NCBI GenBank assembly: GCA_013362385.1 | Contig: JABFWC010000034.1 | Location: 1 to 6,167, forward strand | Length of the DNA: 6,167 bases | DNA from: Pseudarthrobacter sp. | Lineage (GTDB): Bacteria; Actinomycetota; Actinomycetes; Actinomycetales; Micrococcaceae | Direction: 5' to 3' | In this document: one piece after another, positions 1-5,630 of the stretch | How positions within the stretch are numbered: the stretch's first letter is position 1 | How the letters are laid out: every line of letters begins with the position of its first letter | Position numbers and translations under genes: made by a program | Notes under the pieces: model-generated | What the model saw: only the letters and a program-made list of their open reading frames with translations | Databases searched by the model: none | Told to the model about the DNA's origin: nothing

Positions 1-1419
1 CAGGGTCTCCAGCAGTTGGGACTGCCGCCGCGCGTCATGCTCCAGGACCGCCCGCAGCTGCCGGTTGACGAACGCTTCCCGGGCGGAAGCATCAAGGCAG
101 GTCAGGGCCAGGCTCTCCACGGCGACGTCCTCCGCATCGACCACCACCAGGCCGCGGGCAGGATACCGCCTGCGGGCCGACGCGTTCCGCCGCCTGACCT
201 GCCGCACCTCCAGGGCCCGGCGCGCTTCCCCGAGTGACCAGGCAGCCTCGCCCACCCCGCGGACGAGCGGGCCCACAGCGATCACTGCGTCGCGGTCGCC
301 TTCCAGTCCCCGCAGGGATTCCACGAGTGTCCGCCGCTCACCGGCCGTCTCCGTGCAGGGCAGCCCGATCATCACCACCAGCTCCGCGTCGTCGAGGTAG
401 GCGGCGCACGGAATCCGGCGTGAGCTGAGGAAACTTTCGACGGCGCCGCGCAGCTCCTGCGGTGACGCGGCGTTGATGGCTGCGACCAGGGCAGGGGAGT
501 CCACCGGAAAACCGGCCGCCGGGGCCAGCTGCTCCAGTCGCCACTCGGGTGCCGAATTGAGGACCCCGCGCATCAGCTCGGCCCCCGCCAGGGCAGGCAG
601 CCCCGGCGGCGTGTGCTGCAGCAGCGCAAGGCCCAGGATGTCGACGGCGCGCTCCCCGGCCACCTGCGCCAGCGCCCTGTCCGCGGTGTCCGGCACCTGC
701 ACCTCCAGTCGGCCCATGAGCACGCCGCGCACCGGGATGTCCACGACGATGGGCGCTCCGCCAGCCACGCCGGAAACCATGCCATCCCCGGGCACTTCCG
801 CGCCGCCGTCGTCCGTTGGCTCGTCCGTTGGCTCGTCCGCCGCGCCCCAGCCCGCCGGCACGGCGCTGCCCATGGTGACTCCCCACGGGGAGGTTAGCCT
901 GACGGGGGAGCCCGTGGTTCCGGCAAGCACGCCAAGGATCTTGTCGAGCGAGGCGCCATGGGCAAGCTCGGCTGCCATCGCGCGCGTAGCCGCGTCGGCC
1001 TGCTGCAGGTGGCCCACGGATTCGCTGACCAGGATCGAATTGATGGCCTGCATGACGCCCACGAACGGGACAACCTTGCGCAGCTCCACCACCGGAAGCC
1101 CGACTTCCGCGGCCTTCTCGAGCATGGCCGGCGGGATCTCCGGCAGCACCCCGCCGGTCTCGATCGCAAGGGCGGCGATGCCGCGCTGGGCCAGCTCCCG
1201 GACGTAGTCCTCGCGTTTGGCGGGGGTTGCCGCGGCCAGCGTGATGCCGCCGCAGAGCAGCAACTCGCCGCCGCGGAGCAGGGGGGCGATGTCCAGCACC
1301 TCGCTGGAGTGGACCCAGCGGACCGGCTGCGAAGTGGCGTCCACGCCCCGGGGGTGGACCACGGGATCCGCGGCGGCAAGGGCAGGGTGGGCAAGTATTT
1401 CACCGAGAAAAACCGACAT
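1..1419 (-). CDS. PucR family transcriptional regulator (C-terminus beyond window edge)
   Basis: This is an open minus-strand frame of 473 codons with no stop before base 1, so the 3' end is missing. Residues about 7-130 match the N-terminal purine-catabolism-regulator domain (HSSEVLDIAPLLRGGELLL at 38-55; YVRELAQRGIAALAIETGG at 72-90). Residues about 280-440 look like the degenerate GGDEF-like middle domain of the family. The frame ends in ARRQSQLLETL, the segment that normally precedes the PucR C-terminal HTH (HTH_30), which must lie outside the window. The ATG at 1419 (MSVFLGEIL) puts the conserved domain right at the N-terminus; the other nearby ATG at 1424 is out of frame. An acidic, repeat-bearing linker (about 187-215) separates the domains. 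PucR proteins sense nitrogen-compound metabolites and usually control adjacent catabolic genes, so the divergent permease/hydrolase operon is the likely target. The family call is firm; the effector is unknown. Confidence 0.93.
   Translation of the reverse strand, partial: MSVFLGEILAHPALAAADPVVHPRGVDATSQPVRWVHSSEVLDIAPLLRGGELLLCGGITLAAATPAKREDYVRELAQRGIAALAIETGGVLPEIPPAMLEKAAEVGLPVVELRKVVPFVGVMQAINSILVSESVGHLQQADAATRAMAAELAHGASLDKILGVLAGTTGSPVRLTSPWGVTMGSAVPAGWGAADEPTDEPTDDGGAEVPGDGMVSGVAGGAPIVVDIPVRGVLMGRLEVQVPDTADRALAQVAGERAVDILGLALLQHTPPGLPALAGAELMRGVLNSAPEWRLEQLAPAAGFPVDSPALVAAINAASPQELRGAVESFLSSRRIPCAAYLDDAELVVMIGLPCTETAGERRTLVESLRGLEGDRDAVIAVGPLVRGVGEAAWSLGEARRALEVRQVRRRNASARRRYPARGLVVVDAEDVAVESLALTCLDASAREAFVNRQLRAVLEHDARRQSQLLETL
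809..839. repeat. 12-bp tandem repeat inside the PucR gene
   Basis: Two perfect copies of the unit tcgtccgttggc (809-820, 821-832) plus a 7-base third copy (833-839). In the regulator it encodes the repeated DEPT peptide, residues 195-204, within an acidic linker. The unit is a multiple of three, so copy-number changes would keep the reading frame. Confidence 0.85.
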
Positions 1420-1432
1420 GACATTCCGTAAC

Positions 1433-1438
1433 ATATTA
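1433..1438 (-). promoter_or_regulatory. Candidate -10 box of the PucR regulator gene
   Basis: TAATAT on the minus strand lies 13 nt upstream of the ATG at 1419. A start site about 7 nt downstream of the box would leave only about 6 nt of untranslated leader, and no good Shine-Dalgarno sequence is visible there. The mRNA may therefore be nearly leaderless, which is common in actinobacteria. No -35 match was seen at the usual spacing. Confidence 0.4.
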
Positions 1439-1476
1439 GGAGAATCTGTTCGACACATCGTATCTAGTTGCTTGTG

Positions 1477-1527
1477 ATGGGGGCCACATAGCCTTTTGGT
1501 ACTTATCCACCTCACGGAGGCCCCCAT
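1477..1527 (+). promoter_or_regulatory. Inverted repeat that could mask the permease start codon
   Basis: atgggggcc (1477-1485) is perfectly complementary to ggcccccat (1519-1527), with a 33-nt loop. The right arm contains the last two bases of the Shine-Dalgarno GGAGG, the five spacer bases and the first two bases of the ATG. If transcription starts upstream of 1477, the mRNA could fold and hide the ribosome site. The repeat is certain; the regulatory role is inferred. Confidence 0.45.
1516..1520 (+). promoter_or_regulatory. Shine-Dalgarno site of the permease
   Basis: GGAGG ends 5 nt before the ATG at 1526. It decides the start: the frame is open back to a TTG at 1496, but that codon has no ribosome site and would add ten residues unlike anything in the family. 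Confidence 0.8.
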
Positions 1528-3025
1528 GCAAGAAAAGCTTTCAACAGCAACGCACGGGCAACCTGCCCAGGCCATACAGGACCACAGCGCCGTGGACCAC
1601 GAAGCCTGGCTCCAGCCCATCCCCGAATCAGCACGCACGCACAAGGTGTCCGGCCAGTTCTGGATCTGGGCCGGCGCCAACCTGGCGCCGATCAACTGGG
1701 TGCTGGGGGCACTCGGGATCCAACTGGGACTCGGGCTCGCCGACACCATCACCGTCCTGGTGCTGGGAAACCTGATCGGCATGCTGCTCTTTGGCTGCTT
1801 CGTGCTTCTCGGCCAGAAGACCGGCGCCACCGGCATGGTCCTGGCCCGCGCGGCCTTCGGCCGGCGCGGCAACTACCTGCCGGCGGCCATCCAGGCCATG
1901 CTGGTCATCGGCTGGTGCGCGGTGAACACGTGGATCATCCTGGACCTGGTCATGGCCCTGTTCGGAACCCTTGGCTGGGTTGATCCGGAAGCGCCCAACT
2001 ACGGCTGGAAGATCGGCGTCGCCACCTTCATCATGGCCCTGCAGGTGGCCATCGCCTGGTTCGGCTACAAGGCCATCGCCGCCTTCGAGAAATGGACCGT
2101 ACCGCCCACCATCCTCATCCTGGCCGTCATGTCCGCCGTCGCCTGGTTCGGCATGGACATCGACTGGAGCTACGCAGGGCCCGCCGGCGCCATCCTGGAA
2201 GGCTCCGAGCGGATCGCCGCCATGAGCGCCGTCATGACCGCCATCGGCATCGGCTGGGGCATCACCTGGTTCACCTACGCGGCGGACTACTCCCGGTTCG
2301 TCAGCACCAGCGTCCCCAGGAAGAAGGTCTACCTGGCTTCCGTGCTGGGCCAGTTCATCCCCGTGGTGTGGCTCGGCGTCCTGGGCGCCAGCCTGGCCAC
2401 CAACAGCGGCGAAATCGATCCCGGCAAGCTGATTGTCCTGAACTTCGGCGCCATGGCGCTGCCTGTCCTGCTGATGGTGCTCCACGGCCCCATCGCCACC
2501 AACATCCTGAACATCTACACCTTCTCCGTGGCCACGCAGGCCCTGGACATCTCCATCAGCCGCCGCAAGCTCAACCTGTTCGTCGGCGTCTTCTCGCTGG
2601 CCGCCGTCGTCTTCTTCATCTTCCAGGAGGACTTCGCCGCCGTGCTCGACGCCTGGCTCATCGGCCTTGTGGCCTGGGTGGCCGCCTGGGGCGGCATCAT
2701 GCTCGTCCACTACTTCTGGCTCGAGAAGCGCTGGCCCGGCGGGACGGAGCGGTTGTTCGACGGCGTTGGCACCAAGCGGCTGCCCGGCGTCAACCGGGCG
2801 GGCGTCGCCTCCCTCCTGACCGGCATCTTCGCCACCTGGCTGTTTATGTACGGACTGATCCCCGTCATGCAGGGACCGATCGCCGTCGCCCTGGGCGGCT
2901 GGGACCTGTCCTGGCTGGCGGGCGGCCTGACCAGTGCCGGCGTCTACGCGATCCTCGGCCCCCGCCAGCACATCCGCTACCTCGCCCTGGAGCCCCGGAC
3001 CGCAGCCGAAAGGATTTCCCTGTGA
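1526..3025 (+). CDS. NCS1 family nucleobase/hydantoin-type permease (cytosine/purine permease-like)
   Basis: A 499-residue inner-membrane transporter of the nucleobase:cation symporter-1 family (PF02133 type), expected to import a purine, pyrimidine, hydantoin or allantoin-like compound with a cation. After a hydrophilic N-terminus (1-43) there are about 12 hydrophobic segments, roughly 44-66, 72-96, 117-148, 160-181, 190-210, 230-255, 267-292, 302-335, 348-367, 373-398, 423-443 and 455-477. Family-like motifs include WIWAGANLAPINW (46-58), TGATGMVLARAAFGRRGN (99-116), GWGITWFTYAADYSRF (243-258) and HGPIATNILNIYT (320-332). The length is normal for the family. The first gene of the operon, it overlaps the downstream hydrolase by 4 bp and is divergent from the PucR regulator. 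Substrate cannot be assigned from sequence alone; a label of cytosine permease would be too specific. The start rests on GGAGG at 1516-1520. Confidence 0.93.
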   Translation: MQEKLSTATHGQPAQAIQDHSAVDHEAWLQPIPESARTHKVSGQFWIWAGANLAPINWVLGALGIQLGLGLADTITVLVLGNLIGMLLFGCFVLLGQKTGATGMVLARAAFGRRGNYLPAAIQAMLVIGWCAVNTWIILDLVMALFGTLGWVDPEAPNYGWKIGVATFIMALQVAIAWFGYKAIAAFEKWTVPPTILILAVMSAVAWFGMDIDWSYAGPAGAILEGSERIAAMSAVMTAIGIGWGITWFTYAADYSRFVSTSVPRKKVYLASVLGQFIPVVWLGVLGASLATNSGEIDPGKLIVLNFGAMALPVLLMVLHGPIATNILNIYTFSVATQALDISISRRKLNLFVGVFSLAAVVFFIFQEDFAAVLDAWLIGLVAWVAAWGGIMLVHYFWLEKRWPGGTERLFDGVGTKRLPGVNRAGVASLLTGIFATWLFMYGLIPVMQGPIAVALGGWDLSWLAGGLTSAGVYAILGPRQHIRYLALEPRTAAERISL

Positions 3026-3969
3026 ACCACCCCGCCTTTGCCGATGCCCTGCACCCGATCACCTGGCCGGACGGCGCCAAAGCGGCAGCGTCCTTCACGT
3101 TCGACGTCGACGCCGAGTCCTGCACCATTGCCCACGATCCGGTGAGCACCCGGCGGATGTCGCTGATGAGCCACCAGTCCTACGGGCCCAAGATTGCCGT
3201 GCCGCGGCTGCTCAAGATCCTGGCCCGACAAGGCATCCTGGGCACGTTCTTCATCCCCGGCTTCACCGCCGAGTCGTACCCCGACGTGGTGCGACAGATC
3301 GTGGACGGCGGGCACGAGGTGGCCCACCACGGCTATCTGCACGAACCGATGCAGGGCATCGACGCCGCCACCGAGGCCGGCTACCTGGATCGCGGCCTGG
3401 AGGCGCTGGCGAAGGTGGCCGGGGTCCGGCCGGCGGGGTACCGGGCGCCCTGGTGGGAACTGAACTGGCACACGCCCGGCCTGCTCGCCGACAGGGGTTT
3501 CCTCTACGATTCAAGCCTGCTCGACGGCGACGCCCCCTACCGTTTCGCCGTCGCCGCCGATGATCCCCGGGACATCGTGGAGATTCCGGTGGACTGGACG
3601 CTGGACGACTGGGAACAGTACGCGTTCTACCCCGGCGTCACGGGCAGCGGCGTGATCGAGAGCCCGGCGAAGGTCCTGGAGATGTGGACCCTTGAAGCCG
3701 AGGCGCACCACTCGCAGGGCAGCTGCTTCGTCCTGACCAACCATCCCTTCATCTCCGGGCGGCCGTCCAAGGCGGTGGCCCTGGAGGAGCTGCTCGAGCG
3801 GGTGAAGGGCATGGACGGCATGTGGGTGACGACCCTGGAGCGGATCGCCCGGCACACCAGGGCGACCGTCAATGAGGTCCATACCCACGCCAGGATCAGC
3901 GTCCCCGCGTTCCCGGGTGCCGGAGCGGCGTTTGAACCGGCCCGTTTGCATGTGGGGGCAGTCGCGTAG
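3022..3969 (+). CDS. Polysaccharide deacetylase-fold (CE4) amidohydrolase, HpPgdA/PuuE-like
   Basis: A 315-residue metal-dependent C-N hydrolase of the NodB/CE4 fold. The expected motifs appear in order: FTFDVDAES (25-33; D28 and D30, base/metal ligand), HHGYLHE (102-108; H103 and H107 as the metal histidine pair), GYRAPWWE (139-146) and NHPF (240-243). The pattern, including VEIPVDWTLDD (186-196), strongly recalls Helicobacter pylori HP0310/PgdA; the same branch holds PuuE-type allantoinases and cyclic-imide hydrolases. There is no signal peptide or membrane segment, so the enzyme should be cytoplasmic and act on a small imported molecule. The start is GTG at 3022, overlapping the permease TGA (GTGA); AAAGGA at 3009-3014 with 7-nt spacing supports it and the two genes should be translationally coupled. 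The frame is open far upstream, but that part is a shadow of the permease. Family is sure; substrate (allantoin, hydantoin, cyclic imide or other) is not. Confidence 0.9.
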   Translation: MNHPAFADALHPITWPDGAKAAASFTFDVDAESCTIAHDPVSTRRMSLMSHQSYGPKIAVPRLLKILARQGILGTFFIPGFTAESYPDVVRQIVDGGHEVAHHGYLHEPMQGIDAATEAGYLDRGLEALAKVAGVRPAGYRAPWWELNWHTPGLLADRGFLYDSSLLDGDAPYRFAVAADDPRDIVEIPVDWTLDDWEQYAFYPGVTGSGVIESPAKVLEMWTLEAEAHHSQGSCFVLTNHPFISGRPSKAVALEELLERVKGMDGMWVTTLERIARHTRATVNEVHTHARISVPAFPGAGAAFEPARLHVGAVA

Positions 3970-3980
3970 GAGGCCGTCTG

Positions 3981-4028
3981 GTTACCCGCCTCCCTCCGCT
4001 TGTTTACAGGCGGAGGGAGGCGGGTAAC
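3981..4028 (+). terminator. Perfect 19-bp hairpin downstream of the hydrolase gene
   Basis: gttacccgcctccctccgc (3981-3999) pairs perfectly with 4010-4028 across a 10-nt loop. It starts 12 nt after the hydrolase stop, the normal place for a terminator. No T tract follows, so it is not a classical intrinsic terminator, though U-less hairpins are often assigned that role in actinobacteria. The right arm carries GGAGGGAGG (4012-4020) and ends only 8 nt before the next start codon, so it could also affect expression of that gene. Confidence 0.7.
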
Positions 4029-4036
4029 GATGGAAT

Positions 4037-4282
4037 ATGACTGATTCCGCAGCAGCCGGTACGAGCGACCCGATCGAAGGCGACGAGGACGTGGCGGGAA
4101 CTGCCGCCTTCGAGACGCCGGAGAGCATCGCCGAAGAGGTCCGCGACGAGATCCGCCTGGGCCATGTCCAGGACGATGTCAGCCATGTCCTTGAAGAACG
4201 CTTCGAGGAAGCCGGCATCGAGGCAAGGCCTGAAGAAGTGGATGATCTCGCCGAGGAGATCGAGAAGGACGCCTCCAGCTGA
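4037..4282 (+). CDS. Small acidic hypothetical protein
   Basis: An 81-residue soluble protein of no family I recognise. It is extremely acidic: 27 Asp/Glu against 5 Lys/Arg. A flexible Gly/Ala/Ser-rich start (1-28) is followed by two probable amphipathic helices, about 29-58 (SIAEEVRDEI, VSHVLEERFEEAG) and 66-78 (EEVDDLAEEIEKD). There is no signal peptide, cysteine or membrane segment. Codon choice is strongly G/C-ending, which supports a real gene. The start is ATG 4037; the ATG at 4030 hits a stop after four codons. GGAGGG at 4012-4017 and GGGAGG at 4015-4020 lie inside the hairpin, and even the nearer one is 16 nt from the start, further than usual. The gene may have its own promoter or a leaderless mRNA (TTTACA 4003-4008, TAACGA 4025-4030, a weak pair). 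It follows the hydrolase on the same strand but is separated by the hairpin. Function is unknown. Confidence 0.75.
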   Translation: MTDSAAAGTSDPIEGDEDVAGTAAFETPESIAEEVRDEIRLGHVQDDVSHVLEERFEEAGIEARPEEVDDLAEEIEKDASS

Positions 4283-4307
4283 TCCTGGTCCCTGCTGTAC
4301 GGATCAG
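4279..4307. repeat. Weak inverted repeat at the end of the small acidic gene
   Basis: ctgatcc (4279-4285, including the TGA stop) matches ggatcag (4301-4307) across 15 nt. An alternative overlapping pairing, ggtccctg 4287-4294 with caggaacc 4305-4312, has one G-T pair. Neither has a T tract; it could be a weak transcript end for the acidic gene. Confidence 0.3.
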
Positions 4308-4342
4308 GAACCGGCGGGCCTGAAACGGCGGATAACAACCTG

Positions 4343-4358
4343 GGCCAGTGCGCTGGCC
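4343..4358. repeat. Short hairpin in the convergent intergenic region
   Basis: ggccag (4343-4348) and ctggcc (4353-4358) form a perfect 6-bp stem with a 4-nt loop. It lies between the plus-strand acidic gene and the possible minus-strand small gene, so it could serve as a two-way transcript end. There is no T tract on either side. Confidence 0.3.
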
Positions 4359-4431
4359 GTGTTGGGCGCATGGCTTCACCGAAGTCATACCAGTGGTCCA
4401 GGTGGCCCGTCCCCTGACTGCTCGGTATCCC

Positions 4432-4593
4432 TTACGGCCAGTCCGCGCGGGTGAAGCGGACAGGCGCCCGCACCAGCTGCAGGCAATCGGCAGAGGTCCA
4501 GTCCTTCCTCGGAATTTCCCGCGGCTGCGCTGCCGCTTCCTGCTGTGGATCCGGGCAGGCAGTGTCCGGTGAACCATCCAATGAGCTGTTCAT
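4432..4593 (-). CDS. Possible small hypothetical protein
   Basis: A 53-residue minus-strand frame starting at ATG 4593. A purine-rich ribosome site, GAGGGGG (4598-4604), precedes the ATG by 4 nt (7 nt from the GAGG core). The product has a low-complexity first half and a second half with a more protein-like pattern (IPRKDWTSADCLQLVR, 27-42; FTRADWP at the C-terminus) and two DW pairs. Codon third positions are G/C-rich but less so than in the main genes. It lies 115 bp downstream of the XRE regulator on the same strand. I recognise no family; it may be spurious. The same frame is open upstream of the ATG, but only this ATG has a good ribosome site. Confidence 0.35.
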   Translation of the reverse strand: MNSSLDGSPDTACPDPQQEAAAQPREIPRKDWTSADCLQLVRAPVRFTRADWP

Positions 4594-4708
4594 TTTTCCC
4601 CCTCGGCAAGCTCGTGTGCCAACACTAGGAGCCTCGCCGGACGGAGGGAAGAGGATTTGTCCAGCGACCGGATAAACTGCGCAAATCTTGAGGGAGCGCC
4701 GCCTGTGG

Positions 4709-5545
4709 CTAGTCGGCTGCAACGAGGAGCGACTGCATCTGGGCGCCGGAGCCACTTCCGGGGGCAGGGGTGTAGACCACGATGTGCAGGTCCGGCCGGT
4801 CCGACGGCGACACCTGGTGGTGTTCCAGCTGGAGGACCCCTACTGCCGGGTGGTGGAACAGGCGCTCGCGGGATTCGAAGCCCAGGATGTCGTACCGGTC
4901 CCAGCCCGCCCGGAACTCCGGGCTCGTTTCCTTGAGCCGTTCCACCTGGTACTGGATGTCGGGGTCACCCAGCCGCTGCCCGGTCTCGGCCCGAAACTCG
5001 GCAAGGAAGCGTTTGCTGGTGGTCTCCCAGTCCGGCAGCAGGTCCCGGACGTAGGGGTCCGTGAATACCAGCCAGAGCAGGTTCCGGTCTGCCGCCGGAA
5101 CGGCTGCGATGTTGGGGTACAGCGCGGCGTACGCCTTGTTCCATCCGGCCACGTCCCAGTCCGGGAACAGGGCGAAGGCCGGGTTGGGGTCCAAAGCGTC
5201 CATCAGCCGCTGGATGTGGGGCGGGGCCGCGTCGGCAGCCGGACTGGCCGGCGCCGCCGACGCGTAGCCGCCGAGTGAGAGCACATAGGCCAGGCCCGTG
5301 CCGGAGAGGTGCAGCGCGCGGCTGACGGATTCCAGGACCTGCCGCGAAGGGCTGATGTCGCGGCCCTGCTCAAGCCAGGTGTACCAGGTGACGCTGACCC
5401 CGGACAGGAAAGCGACCTCTTCGCGGCGCAGCCCGCGTTCACGTTTCCGCGCTATGGGAGGCAACCCGTAGTCGGCCCGCAGCGCCTGGTCCCTCCGGGC
5501 CCTGAGGAAGAGGCCGAGTTCTTTGCGCCGTTCGGAATAGTTCAC
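4709..5545 (-). CDS. XRE family transcriptional regulator with MmyB-like ligand-binding domain
   Basis: A 278-residue DNA-binding regulator. The N-terminal Cro/C1-type helix-turn-helix spans about residues 8-92, with the signature [27 protein letters not shown] at 37-63 (shown in part: [19 protein letters not shown]) that is characteristic of the actinobacterial MmyB/MLTR type. An Ala/Pro linker (96-108) leads to the ligand-binding domain (about 110-275), with typical pieces such as [20 protein letters not shown] (117-136) and [14 protein letters not shown] (161-174). The length is normal. The start is GTG at 5545 ([10 protein letters not shown]), the usual N-terminus for this family; no Shine-Dalgarno sequence is visible, but a TAGTAT box lies 6 nt upstream, so translation may be leaderless. 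Members of this family often act on a divergent neighbour, which here is ilvD. The ligand is unknown; an acyl or fatty-acid-like ligand is suggested only by distant MmyB homology. Confidence 0.92.
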   Translation of the reverse strand: MNYSERRKELGLFLRARRDQALRADYGLPPIARKRERGLRREEVAFLSGVSVTWYTWLEQGRDISPSRQVLESVSRALHLSGTGLAYVLSLGGYASAAPASPAADAAPPHIQRLMDALDPNPAFALFPDWDVAGWNKAYAALYPNIAAVPAADRNLLWLVFTDPYVRDLLPDWETTSKRFLAEFRAETGQRLGDPDIQYQVERLKETSPEFRAGWDRYDILGFESRERLFHHPAVGVLQLEHHQVSPSDRPDLHIVVYTPAPGSGSGAQMQSLLVAAD

Positions 5546-5551
5546 CCGGAA

Positions 5552-5557
5552 ATACTA
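5552..5557 (-). promoter_or_regulatory. Candidate -10 box of the XRE regulator gene
   Basis: TAGTAT on the minus strand ends 6 nt before the GTG at 5545, so transcription would start at or next to the first base of the gene (leaderless mRNA). A TTGATA at 5582-5587 resembles a -35 but is 24 nt away, too far for a normal promoter. Confidence 0.4.
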
Positions 5558-5578
5558 TTACTCGGGTACTCCTACTAC

Positions 5579-5584
5579 TAGTAT
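5579..5584 (+). promoter_or_regulatory. Candidate -10 box of ilvD
   Basis: TAGTAT on the plus strand predicts transcription from about 5591 and a leader of about 40 nt before ATG 5631, which includes the ribosome site. No clear -35 is present at the usual distance, so an activator or a weak promoter is possible. Confidence 0.35.
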
Positions 5585-5630
5585 CAACGCCGTCTTCCGC
5601 CCCCCGGAAGGAACCAGCAGGATGGTAAAC

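Larger units (their letters stand above)
1420..1525. promoter_or_regulatory. Divergent promoter region of the PucR regulator and permease operon
   Basis: A 106-bp gap between divergent starts, clearly richer in A/T than the flanking genes, so it should hold both promoters and the regulator's operator. The only good -10-like box is TAATAT on the minus strand at 1433-1438, facing the regulator. I found no convincing -35 for either gene and no strong palindrome that could confidently be named a PucR site. The right side carries the 9-bp inverted repeat described separately. Confidence 0.6.
4283..4708. other. Intergenic stretch with little recognisable content
   Basis: These 426 bases separate the acidic-protein gene from the XRE regulator gene, whose 3' ends face each other. 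Open frames here are short, overlap on both strands and resemble no family. Visible items are two weak inverted repeats (4279-4307, 4343-4358) and one possible minus-strand gene (4432-4593). I saw no tRNA, integrase, repeat array or convincing terminator with a T tract. Confidence 0.5.
5552..5584. promoter_or_regulatory. Imperfect inverted repeat, candidate operator between regulator and ilvD
   Basis: atactattactcg (5552-5564) and ctactactagtat (5572-5584) match as inverted repeats at 10 of 13 positions around a 7-nt centre containing gtac. It is an A/T-rich island in GC-rich DNA, with TACT recurring five times on the plus strand (from 5553, 5559, 5567, 5573 and 5576). Its outer ends are TAGTAT boxes, one on each strand. 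Position and symmetry fit a site for a dimeric regulator, most simply the adjacent XRE protein. Confidence 0.5.

Noticed and set aside
473..1207. Plus-strand open frame of 244 codons opposite the PucR gene
   Set aside because: Ser/Ala/Pro/Thr-rich product with no recognisable pattern, complementary to a clear regulator gene.
894..1424. Minus-strand frame beginning at the ATG at 1424
   Set aside because: It is out of frame with the PucR domain; the frame from 1419 gives the conserved family sequence and stays open to base 1.
1449..1466. Promoter elements for the permease (TTCGAC and TATCTA)
   Set aside because: Both are weak matches and their spacing is wrong; no plus-strand promoter here is convincing enough to annotate.
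1628..2971. A 447-codon open frame on the minus strand across the permease gene
   Set aside because: Its product is low-complexity (Gly, Asp, Gln, His-rich) with no family pattern, while the opposite strand encodes an obvious membrane transporter. It is a by-product of GC-rich codon bias.
2092..3021. Upstream extension of the hydrolase frame to 625 residues
   Set aside because: The added part is Arg/His/Pro-rich nonsense lying out of frame within the permease gene; the hydrolase fold begins after the GTG at 3022, which has a ribosome site.
3022..3969. Peptidoglycan N-acetylglucosamine deacetylase as the function of the CE4 protein
   Set aside because: There is no signal peptide or membrane anchor, and the gene is fused by overlap to a nucleobase-type permease; similarity to HpPgdA does not show cell-wall activity.
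4688..5278. Plus-strand open frame of 196 codons opposite the XRE regulator
   Set aside because: The minus strand encodes the full helix-turn-helix and ligand-binding domains; the plus-strand product is an antisense shadow.
5582..5587. TTGATA as the -35 of the XRE regulator promoter
   Set aside because: A good hexamer match, but 24 nt from the TAGTAT box, well outside the usual 16-19 nt, and no acceptable -10 sits at the right distance.
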